A stretch of DNA of 42,011 bases, from the NCBI GenBank assembly GCA_020630975.1, contig JAHDID010000034.1, forward strand, positions 22,648 through 64,658, in the 5' to 3' direction. Within the stretch, counting starts at the first letter, position 1, and each line of letters begins with the position of its first letter. A program made the position numbers and the translations under genes. The stretch is from Verrucomicrobiota bacterium. GTDB taxonomy: Bacteria; Verrucomicrobiota; Verrucomicrobiia; Verrucomicrobiales; DEV007. Of the stretch, positions 7,071 through 13,170 are shown piece by piece. A model generated the notes under the pieces. That model saw nothing but the letters and a program-made list of their open reading frames with translations. It was not told the origin of the DNA and ran no database searches.

Positions 7071-8495
7071 ATGGTTGCTGAGAAAGCTCTTATTCCCACC
7101 ATTCGAGAATCCTTCGAGAGTAAGGGTTTCGAGGTGCGTGATTCGTTGGCCGCTAATCGCGGGTACTCCGACATCTACTGTCGGTCGAAAAATGATCCTA
7201 GTTTGATCATGAGGGTGATCGGGGTCGATGAACAATCGACTATGCCCTCGGCGGCAGAAGCCCAATCACTGGTGGATGCCTGTAAGACTGAGAATGTGAA
7301 TCTACTACAGATCATCTCAGTAAAACCTTTCAGCCCAGAGCTGACGACGCTAGCGCAGCAGGAGAGCACGCTCTCTCTGATCGATCAGGCAGGTATCGCT
7401 CAGGCACTGGGAGGAGATGCTGGCGCTCAGGCGCAGCAGCCTGCAGACGATAAGTCGGCTCACCATGAGACACCGAACCAATTTGCCCAGAGTGCAGAGG
7501 GCGCACCCGGTGGTAGCTCACTTTTTGCCGAGCTAGGCAAGCCGCCCTCTAATACAGGCCTAGGAGGTGGCGCGGCAGCCGCTAGCCCGGATACCAATTC
7601 TCTATTTGGCGCTAAGCCTGCTCCTCCTGCAGCAGAAGAGGCTAAGCCCGCAGCCCCAGCAGCGGGTGGCGGACTCTTTGGTGGTGGCACAGCCACTCCA
7701 GCTCCTGCAGCAGAAGAGGCTAAGCCCGCAGCCCCAGCAGCGGGTGGCGGACTCTTTGGTGGTGGCACAGCCACTCCAGCTCCTGCAGCAGAAGAAGCTA
7801 AGCCCGCAGCCCCAGCAGCGGGTGGTGGACTCTTTGGTGGTGGCACAGCCACTCCAGCTCCTGCAGCGGAAGAAGCTAAACCCGCAGCCCCAGCAGCGGG
7901 TGGTGGACTCTTTGGTGGTGGCACAGCCACTCCAGCTCCTGCAGCAGAAGAAACTAAACCCGCAGCGGGTGGCGATGGAAGCTCGCTCTTTGGGGCAAGC
8001 CCAGCAGCTACAGCTAATAACGATGCAGGTGGCAACAGCTCCGATGAGCCGCTTTTCACACCCAAGCCTCTAGTAGAAGCACCTGCAGAAGGTGATAACA
8101 CCGATGCAGCGGCTGCACCGACTACTGATCTAGCAGCTCCCGCACCTCCAGATCTAGGAGCTGCACCTATGATGGGCGGAACAAAAGCCCCTCATCGCGG
8201 GCAGACTGTACTGATTTTAGGTATCGTCGGTATCTTCGTTTGGTTTATCCCTCCGATCATCGCTTGGATTATGGGAGCAAAAGATCTCAAGAAGATGGAC
8301 AATGGCCAAATGGATCCCGAAGGAAGGAAGAAAACCAAAATAGGCAAAACGCTTGGTATGATTTTCGCCATTCTTCAGATACTAGCAGTCGTCGGCGGTA
8401 TTGCCTCGATGGCCTTTGGCTTGGTAGGTGCTGCCAATGCACTACAGGGAGCCGGTTTTGAGATTCAAACCGGCCCGTCTGCTTCAGGCTTTTAA
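7071..8495 (+). CDS. Mrr-like domain, GLFG-repeat linker and C-terminal DUF4190 membrane domain
   Basis: The 474-residue protein has three parts. Residues about 1-120 (LIPTIRESFESKGFEV, GYSDIYCR, LLQIISVKPFSPELTTLA, LSLIDQAGIAQALG) follow the strand and helix order of Mrr-type restriction-endonuclease folds. The core QxK catalytic residues are not obvious, so it may be inactive. The middle is an Ala/Pro/Gly linker with four 26-residue repeats containing GGGLFGGG, flanked by SSLFAE, NSLFGA and SSLFGA. The end (about 375-474) has two membrane segments (TVLILGIVGIFVWFIPPIIAWIMGA and IGKTLGMIFAILQILAVVGGIA) around a basic loop DLKKMDNGQMDPEGRKKTKIG, the DUF4190 pattern. The ATG at 7071 is chosen over a TTG at 7038. 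The upstream region is strongly AT-rich. Confidence 0.75.
   Translation: MVAEKALIPTIRESFESKGFEVRDSLAANRGYSDIYCRSKNDPSLIMRVIGVDEQSTMPSAAEAQSLVDACKTENVNLLQIISVKPFSPELTTLAQQESTLSLIDQAGIAQALGGDAGAQAQQPADDKSAHHETPNQFAQSAEGAPGGSSLFAELGKPPSNTGLGGGAAAASPDTNSLFGAKPAPPAAEEAKPAAPAAGGGLFGGGTATPAPAAEEAKPAAPAAGGGLFGGGTATPAPAAEEAKPAAPAAGGGLFGGGTATPAPAAEEAKPAAPAAGGGLFGGGTATPAPAAEETKPAAGGDGSSLFGASPAATANNDAGGNSSDEPLFTPKPLVEAPAEGDNTDAAAAPTTDLAAPAPPDLGAAPMMGGTKAPHRGQTVLILGIVGIFVWFIPPIIAWIMGAKDLKKMDNGQMDPEGRKKTKIGKTLGMIFAILQILAVVGGIASMAFGLVGAANALQGAGFEIQTGPSASGF
7626..7965 (+). repeat. 78-bp tandem repeats encoding GLFG-containing linker
   Basis: Four complete 78-base units start at 7626, 7704, 7782 and 7860, and a fifth begins at 7938 and breaks off. 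Each codes for a 26-residue block: PAAEEAKPAAPAA, then GGGLFGGG, then TATPA. Units differ by only a few synonymous changes (GAG/GAA, GGC/GGT), so the array is recent and likely to vary in copy number. Confidence 0.92.
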
Positions 8496-8507
8496 TTTAA
8501 AAGCCTG
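8485..8507. terminator. Palindromic bidirectional terminator candidate
   Basis: A perfect 10-base inverted repeat (CAGGCTTTTA, loop ATT, TAAAAGCCTG) spans the stop codon of the GLFG-repeat gene and ends just before the bioB stop. It lies exactly between two convergent genes, and the A/T run inside the stem could serve transcription from either side. There is no separate T-tract, so termination is inferred. Confidence 0.5.
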
Positions 8508-8515
8508 GTAACCAT

Positions 8516-9511
8516 TTAGGCTAGAGCTGGCTCCAATGGTTTGTCAGCCTCAGCCGACGGAGAGCACTGAGAGGGATTGGGCTGTTGAGGGCTCAATCCT
8601 AGTTTCTCCATCAGGGCCAAATCGGCCTCAGACTGTGGGTTCGATGTGGTGAGCAGCTTGTCTCCGTAGAAAATCGAATTCGCTCCAGCGAAAAAGCACA
8701 GCGCCTGCATCTCGTCGCTCATGCGAGTACGACCAGCCGATAGGCGCACTTTCGCTTTTGGCACAGCGATACGAGCCAGAGCAATAGTACGCACCACGTC
8801 GAAATTATCGACACCAGAATTTTCGGCCATAGGCGTGCCTGGGATCGGCACGAGAGAGTTGATCGGTACACTCTCAGGCTGCGGATTAAACTCACTGATC
8901 ACCTCGAGCATCTTCAGGCGATCGTCGACAGTCTCGCCTAGCCCTAAGATACCACCACAGCATACCGACATACCAGCATTCTGAGCGTGGCGGATGGTAT
9001 TCAGACGATCTTGGAAAGTGTGGGTGGAGACGATGTTGGTGTAGTGCTCCGGACTGGTATCGACATTGTGATTGTAGGCGGTCACTCCTGCTTCCTTCAG
9101 TTTGATCGCTTCTTCCTCGCCGAGCTCTCCGAGAGTCGTGCAGACCTCCATACCGAGCTCGCTGACACTGCGGACGATGTCCAGCACCTGATCAAATCTC
9201 TTGGTGCCATCGCGCACACCTTTCCACGCAGCTCCCATGCAGAATCGGGTCGAGCCATTCTCACGAGCCGCCTTAGCGCGCTCCATGATCTCGCATTTCT
9301 CCATCAGCCGCTCGGCGTCCACACCAGTGGAATAGCGCGCCGATTGGGCACAGTAGGAGCAGTCCTCCGAGCAGCCGCCAGTCTTGATGCTGAGCAGGGT
9401 GCAAAGTTGCACTTCATTCTCGGGCCAGTTCTCCTCATGCACAGCACGCGAGCGCTGGATCAGGTCGAAGAAAGGCAGGTCGTGTAGTTCTTTGAGTTCG
9501 GCAAACTGCAT
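8516..9511 (-). CDS. bioB: Biotin synthase
   Basis: BioB is the radical-SAM enzyme that inserts sulfur into dethiobiotin, the last step of biotin synthesis. The 331-residue product has the radical-SAM cysteines in GGCSEDCSYCAQS (Cys47, Cys51, Cys54). It also has the conserved RFCMGAAWKG, VCTTLGEL, AYNHNVDTSPEHY, GILGLGETVDDR, VPINSLVPIPGTPM, RLSAGR and FAGANSIFYGDKLLTT blocks. The Arg in RLSAGR corresponds to the Arg ligand of the auxiliary iron-sulfur cluster. Starting at the ATG at 9511 (MQFAELKEL) matches the family; an upstream frame would add 15 unrelated residues. No other biotin genes are nearby. A paired 21-bp-spaced sequence element lies 58-91 bases upstream of this start. Confidence 0.97.
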   Translation of the reverse strand: MQFAELKELHDLPFFDLIQRSRAVHEENWPENEVQLCTLLSIKTGGCSEDCSYCAQSARYSTGVDAERLMEKCEIMERAKAARENGSTRFCMGAAWKGVRDGTKRFDQVLDIVRSVSELGMEVCTTLGELGEEEAIKLKEAGVTAYNHNVDTSPEHYTNIVSTHTFQDRLNTIRHAQNAGMSVCCGGILGLGETVDDRLKMLEVISEFNPQPESVPINSLVPIPGTPMAENSGVDNFDVVRTIALARIAVPKAKVRLSAGRTRMSDEMQALCFFAGANSIFYGDKLLTTSNPQSEADLALMEKLGLSPQQPNPSQCSPSAEADKPLEPALA

Positions 9512-9568
9512 ATTTGGCTGTCGTTTTGTTTTATCGGTCGAGGTGAGAACCCACAAAATGGGGATTGT

Positions 9569-9602
9569 ACCCTATTAAGCAAAAACTGTACCCTATTGAA
9601 TT
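9569..9602 (+). repeat. Dispersed paired ACCCTATT element, copy A
   Basis: Two ACCCTATT boxes at 9569-9576 and 9590-9597 are spaced exactly 21 bases start to start, with AAAAACTGT between them and GAATTT after the second box. A nearly identical arrangement occurs at 13119-13152, and a single related box occurs in reverse orientation near 26790. This copy lies between bioB and the Rpn tail ORF. It could be a two-turn protein-binding site or a small dispersed repeat. Confidence 0.6.
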
Positions 9603-9671
9603 TGGGCAAAATTCTAGCTTACGCGCGCGCAACGTACGCGGTGCCAAAAGCTCCGTCAACCGCGCACTTTC

Positions 9672-9881
9672 CTAGTCCTCCACCACTTGGGCGAGGCGGC
9701 GCACCTCTATCAGATCGATACCAGTCTGGTCAGCGATATCAGTCACATCGCAACCCCGGTCGAGCATAAACTGAACCACAGCCCTTCTTTCTCGCTCGAT
9801 ACCACGCTCCATTCCGCGTTCTATTCCGCGCTCTATTCCGCGCTCTATTCCGCGCTCGATCAATTGCTCTGCTGCTGACAT
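9672..9881 (-). CDS. Rpn-family C-terminal tail (GIER repeats), probably part of a split gene
   Basis: This 69-residue ORF reads MSAAEQLIERG, then repeated GIER tetrads, then a helical tail FMLDRGCDVTDIADQTGIDLIEVRRL. Such a tail is typical of the C-terminus of Rpn-type recombination-promoting nucleases and DUF4351-like proteins, where a GI/ER/EQ repeat links the nuclease to a short helix-turn-helix-like end. It begins 12 bases after the stop of the upstream ORF with the nuclease-like domain, but in another frame. A frameshift in the CAG/CAA-rich junction would join the two. It may instead be an independently translated small protein, as reported for internal starts in Rpn genes. Confidence 0.6.
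   Translation of the reverse strand: MSAAEQLIERGIERGIERGIERGMERGIERERRAVVQFMLDRGCDVTDIADQTGIDLIEVRRLAQVVED
9811..9858 (-). repeat. 12-bp tandem repeats encoding GIER
   Basis: Four 12-base units (consensus ATTCCGCGCTCT on the plus strand) encode the Gly-Ile-Glu-Arg repeats of the Rpn tail. Unit number is likely to vary by slippage. Confidence 0.85.
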
Positions 9882-9892
9882 GGCTGTTGTTG

Positions 9893-10612
9893 CTACTGGA
9901 TTACTAGTTTGCTGTATGTCTGGATAACTTTATCTGCATCTTCATCGGTGACTAGGATGTATCTAATCAGCATAGTCAGGATAGACTCACCGCCAGATTC
10001 TTTCAAGAGCTGGGCCACACTCTCCTCTTCTTCGATCAACCACTCACACTGCCTCTTCAAGGTAACGGCTCTCATCAGCCCTAGTCCCGCCCGCAGGGAG
10101 ATGTCATCGGGCCAGCCTAGTTCAGGCAGCGCCACGACGGGCAAAACATCATATGCAGAGCGCAGGCTCTGCTCGCCCAGGCTTGGCTGTAGCTCAGCTA
10201 CAGCCAGAGGAGCCGTCCAGGCACCCTTGCCCTGATAGAGGACTACCGCATGCAGATACGGCAGATAGTTTGTCTTCGGATTATCAGCGATCCAACGCTT
10301 TAGGACCTCAGTTCGATACTCCAGCATTCGCCACGCCATGAATGGCTCCACTCTGCTCTGATGCTCCCAGAGGAAGAAAACCAGAAACGGTTCGTCACTG
10401 ATCGTTCGTAGCTCAATCAACAGATCCGACTCTCTCAAACGGAGTTTTTCATCAACATAAGTCGAACTACGCACCTCCAAAGTAGACCAATCCAATTGCG
10501 ACTGTAGGGCAGCTGGCAACTGCCAGCGGAGCAACTGCTCGGCATGCCTAGGCAGACCCAAGTAACCGCGAAAAAATCGGTCGTGTGGATTCTCTGGAGG
10601 CTTTTCATCCAT
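9893..10612 (-). CDS. Rpn-family nuclease/putative transposase (Transposase_31-like), truncated
   Basis: The 239-residue product starts with HDRFFRGYLGLPRHAEQLL, the characteristic opening of the Rpn/YhgA-like PD-(D/E)xK family (PF04754). It continues with the core LRESDLLIELRTISDEPFLVFFLWEHQSRVEPFMAWRMLEY, in which DLLIEL, EHQSR and the final RMLEYR correspond to the nuclease motif region. YLPYLHAVVLYQGKGAW follows, as in the family. The C-terminus stops at TYSKLVIQ without the usual repetitive tail, which is found just downstream in a different frame (9672-9881). The gene therefore looks split by a frameshift. E. coli RpnA has Ca-stimulated DNase activity and promotes RecA-independent recombination; that role is inferred here only by family. 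Confidence 0.8.
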   Translation of the reverse strand: MDEKPPENPHDRFFRGYLGLPRHAEQLLRWQLPAALQSQLDWSTLEVRSSTYVDEKLRLRESDLLIELRTISDEPFLVFFLWEHQSRVEPFMAWRMLEYRTEVLKRWIADNPKTNYLPYLHAVVLYQGKGAWTAPLAVAELQPSLGEQSLRSAYDVLPVVALPELGWPDDISLRAGLGLMRAVTLKRQCEWLIEEEESVAQLLKESGGESILTMLIRYILVTDEDADKVIQTYSKLVIQ

Positions 10613-10618
10613 GAAAAA

Positions 10619-11356
10619 TCAGCCCTTCCGCCTCCACAGACTGGTCTGAGAGGTGCTCAACTGACATTTACGCTGGTGCTCGCGGATGAAGAAGGGAATC
10701 TCTTGTACACTTTGTCGCTCAAATGTCTGGCCTAGATGCTCATCGAGGTAGTCTAGGGTCAGACCGGAGGGCTGATTCTCCTGCGGTGTGTATTCGGTCA
10801 TCCAGGTAGCAGGTGTCGCCATCACCAGATGTCCGCCAGGACGCACTAGATCGGGTAGGCGATCTAGGAATTTTTTTGGCTCGGTGAGCCGGCACAGCAG
10901 ATTGGCCGCGTGGACTAGGTCAAAAGAACCCAGATCATCTCGCAGATTCATCGCATCACCACGCTCGAAACTGACTCGCTCGGGCGAGACGCCTGCCGGT
11001 AGCTCTGCCGCAGCCTCAGCTCTCAAATGCCCTTCATAGTAGATGTGATAGGGTAGCGGCTCGCCAGTCCCGATAGCCGCAGCCGCATCGACGAAAGCCT
11101 GCGAGTAATCGATGCCTGTCACTTCGCCGGCGATTTTCGATAGCTCATAGCTGGAGCGACCGACCGCGCAGCCCAGATCCAGAGCTCGCTCAACCATGCC
11201 TACCTCGCCAAATGCTCCTACCGTGGCCGTGGGGAAGTCCAGACACCCACTCGGAAGCTGATCGATGGAAAAAGCTGTCCCATCTAGAATCTCCTCCCCT
11301 GTCCCGTAGTGAAACAGGATATACCAGTCGCGCAGTTGCTCGCTCTCGTAGCTCAT
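10619..11356 (-). CDS. Stand-alone 4-mercaptohistidine N1-methyltransferase (OvoA C-terminal-like)
   Basis: The 245-residue SAM-dependent methyltransferase matches the C-terminal domain of OvoA, which methylates 4- or 5-mercaptohistidine in ovothiol biosynthesis. It has the diagnostic N-terminal YESEQL...FHYG block (residues 3-18), motif I DLGCAVG (60-66) with RSSYELS, GIDYSQAFVDAA, FERGDAMNL, the DLVHAANLLCRL acceptor region, RPGGHLVMATP, TEYTPQEN and the final PFFIREHQRKCQ...SLWRR. In OvoA this domain is fused behind a DinB/FGE-sulfatase-like sulfoxide synthase. Here it is a separate gene, and no synthase is present in the window. It ends six bases before the Rpn start and lies five bases after apt, so it is likely co-transcribed with both. 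Confidence 0.85.
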   Translation of the reverse strand: MSYESEQLRDWYILFHYGTGEEILDGTAFSIDQLPSGCLDFPTATVGAFGEVGMVERALDLGCAVGRSSYELSKIAGEVTGIDYSQAFVDAAAAIGTGEPLPYHIYYEGHLRAEAAAELPAGVSPERVSFERGDAMNLRDDLGSFDLVHAANLLCRLTEPKKFLDRLPDLVRPGGHLVMATPATWMTEYTPQENQPSGLTLDYLDEHLGQTFERQSVQEIPFFIREHQRKCQLSTSQTSLWRRKG

Positions 11357-11361
11357 ATCAC

Positions 11362-11895
11362 CTAGTAGTTCAGTAGGGATTCTACGCGCACATCAGTCGG
11401 TAAGTTTTTACGACCTTCGAGAAAATCTAATTCCACCAAAAAAGTCGCACAGACGACCTCGCTACCGAGTTTATTGAGTAGCTCCAGGGCAGCTCCAGCG
11501 GTGCCGCCCGTAGCCAACAGATCGTCCACCAGCATCACTTTCTCCCCAGGGGCGACCGCATCGCGATGGATCTCGATCTCTGCCTCCCCATACTCCAGCG
11601 AGTAGGCGATCCCCTCGGTCTCCCAGGGGAGCTTACCTTTCTTGCGGATCGGCACGAAGCCAATACCTAAACGGTCTGCCATCGCCGCACCGAAGATGAA
11701 ACCGCGCGCATCGATACCGACCACCTGAGTCACCTCTGCACCCCGAGCCGTCTCGATAAAAGCATCTATCGCCAGTCGGAATAGCTCACCATCGCCCAGC
11801 ACAGGCGTGATGTCTTTGAAGAGGATGCCCGGCTTGGGGAAGTCAGGCACATCACGGATCGCTTCGTCGAGGCGTTTCAGATCGGAGTCGGTCAT
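11362..11895 (-). CDS. apt: Adenine phosphoribosyltransferase
   Basis: Apt converts adenine and PRPP into AMP and pyrophosphate in purine salvage. The 177-residue product is full length and has the family's IRDVPDFPKPGILFKDITPVL opening, the GIDARGFIFGAAMA segment (61-72), IRKKGKLPWE, and the PRPP-binding loop VMLVDDLLATGGTAGAAL (120-137). It lies just upstream of the ovothiol-type methyltransferase on the same strand, with only five bases between stop and start. The ATG at 11893-11895 is preceded by AGGACC, an acceptable ribosome-binding site. Confidence 0.96.
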   Translation of the reverse strand: MTDSDLKRLDEAIRDVPDFPKPGILFKDITPVLGDGELFRLAIDAFIETARGAEVTQVVGIDARGFIFGAAMADRLGIGFVPIRKKGKLPWETEGIAYSLEYGEAEIEIHRDAVAPGEKVMLVDDLLATGGTAGAALELLNKLGSEVVCATFLVELDFLEGRKNLPTDVRVESLLNY

Positions 11896-11979
11896 GGTCC
11901 TGTGAGCTTGGGGTGAGTATCATGGCTGGTCAACATGACAGTTGAGGACCGACCTAGACGCCGTAGACAGGCGAGTCAT

Positions 11980-12540
11980 TCACGCCTTCATCTCCGAGCA
12001 CAGCTCGCTCAGGCGCTGAAGCTGACTGGTAGGGATGCTGGGCAGGTGGACTCGGCGGGCGTCGTTCACCTCAAAGCTGAACATGCCCATACCTTTGCCA
12101 TCGTCTTCGCCGACTTCCCAGTGGCTCACTGTGGCCCATGGGTGACTGTCGGAGGTGAAGCCAGAGCCTCCCTCGGTGAGATGAAACAAATTCTCGTTGG
12201 TGATGACCACGCATTGGCGGGTCTTGGTGAGGATGCCGACTTTGGCTTGAATGGCGATGTAATAAATTTCTTCGTCGTCTTTGATCCGCTGGCTGACTAG
12301 CTCAAAAGCTTGATTCAGCTTCTCTTGATCCTGGCCATCGTCCACGACATGGCTGATTTCTTCCTCCACATCAAAGACCTCACTGATCGGTCGCCAGTCG
12401 CGCATGCCCTCGTAGTAGACGTAGTCCTGTGTGGTAATCTCGCCCTCTCTGAGGAGATCTAAAAGCTGCGATTCGCTGAAGGGTCCACTCGGGTCGCTAG
12501 CCCCGACCTTCAGCACCATGAAGTCTACGGTTGTCGTCAT
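11980..12540 (-). CDS. GYF_2 (DUF4339) domain plus PH-like domain protein
   Basis: The 186-residue cytosolic protein has an N-terminal GYF_2/DUF4339 domain. Its pattern GPFSESQLLDLLREGEI, then YVYYEGMRDWRPISEV, at about residues 18-55, is a protein-interaction module common in PVC and Bacteroidota. An acidic hinge (FDVEEEISHVVDDGQDQE) follows. The C-terminal half (EEIYYIAIQAKVGILTK, QCVVITNENLFHL, HPWATVSHWEV, GMGMFSFEVNDARRVHLPSIP) has the strand order of a bacterial PH-like domain. No catalytic motif is visible. It is transcribed with its own gaps on both sides and probably acts as an adaptor. Confidence 0.7.
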   Translation of the reverse strand: MTTTVDFMVLKVGASDPSGPFSESQLLDLLREGEITTQDYVYYEGMRDWRPISEVFDVEEEISHVVDDGQDQEKLNQAFELVSQRIKDDEEIYYIAIQAKVGILTKTRQCVVITNENLFHLTEGGSGFTSDSHPWATVSHWEVGEDDGKGMGMFSFEVNDARRVHLPSIPTSQLQRLSELCSEMKA

Positions 12541-12632
12541 GATTGTTTGTAGTTTTCGGGTTTTTTATAAAGAACACTGTAAATTTCCTTCGAATTAGCT
12601 ATTCAATCAAGGAGAAAGGTAACCAGACCTAC

Positions 12633-13034
12633 TCACGTAGTCCAGTCTTTGGGCGGCCGTATCGGCTTACCCTCAGGTAGTTTTACCAGAATCACAGTCT
12701 GCTTCGCAATAGCAAAGGGTTGATCCGGGGCATCGACCGGGCCGATGCGAAACTCGCAATGGAGCCTTAGCTTTTCGATGGAGGCGATTTTTGCTGTGAT
12801 CTGCAGCTGGTCCCCGAGCTGGGCAGGGCGCAGGTAGTCGATCTCTGTCCGGTAGACAGTCGGGTAGATCTGAGTCTCGCTCATCTCTGCCAGCGGCATA
12901 CCGAGCTGGGTGAAAAGCTGGCAGCGAGCCCGCTCGACATAGCGGAGGTAAGCGATATTCGACACGACGCCACCGGCATCGGTATCGTAGAAAATCACTT
13001 CCTCTTCGGTGGTCGTGCAGTTGCTGTTGTCCAT
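12633..13034 (-). CDS. Hotdog-fold acyl-CoA thioesterase (YbgC/4-hydroxybenzoyl-CoA type)
   Basis: The 133-residue product is a single hotdog domain. The catalytic-helix signature YDTDAGGVVSNIAYLRYVERARCQLF (Asp17 and Asp19 region) is that of YbgC/FadM and 4-hydroxybenzoyl-CoA thioesterases. It hydrolyses acyl-CoA or acyl-ACP thioesters in the cytosol; the acyl specificity cannot be read from sequence. Its length fits the family. No tol-pal genes, the usual ybgC partners, are adjacent. Confidence 0.9.
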   Translation of the reverse strand: MDNSNCTTTEEEVIFYDTDAGGVVSNIAYLRYVERARCQLFTQLGMPLAEMSETQIYPTVYRTEIDYLRPAQLGDQLQITAKIASIEKLRLHCEFRIGPVDAPDQPFAIAKQTVILVKLPEGKPIRPPKDWTT

Positions 13035-13118
13035 GAGATGGTCTCTCCCAAGTGATAGCGGCTGTCAAGCCATCGCGGCATGGACTTCTTTGGTTCAGTC
13101 TGCTAGGATCGCGATTAG

Positions 13119-13152
13119 ACCCTATTCAGTAAAAACTGTACCCTATTGAATT
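13119..13152 (+). repeat. Dispersed paired ACCCTATT element, copy B
   Basis: Boxes at 13119-13126 and 13140-13147 are again 21 bases apart. The spacer AAAAACTGT and the trailing GAATTTT are shared with the copy at 9569-9602. The first half differs at only a few bases. This copy ends 18 bases before the ATG of the secreted protein at 13171, so it could overlap that gene's promoter or leader. Confidence 0.6.
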
Positions 13153-13170
13153 TTGGATTTTCGATCTAGG

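Noticed and set aside
7567-8073. Overlapping Gln/Pro-repeat and Ala/Pro-repeat ORFs on both strands of the GLFG array
   Set aside because: They follow from the 78-bp repeat length being a multiple of three; only the frame with flanking folded domains is credible.
7071-8495. True nucleoporin homologue
   Set aside because: Only the short LFG motifs are shared; the ends are a nuclease-like fold and a DUF4190 membrane domain, neither found in nucleoporins.
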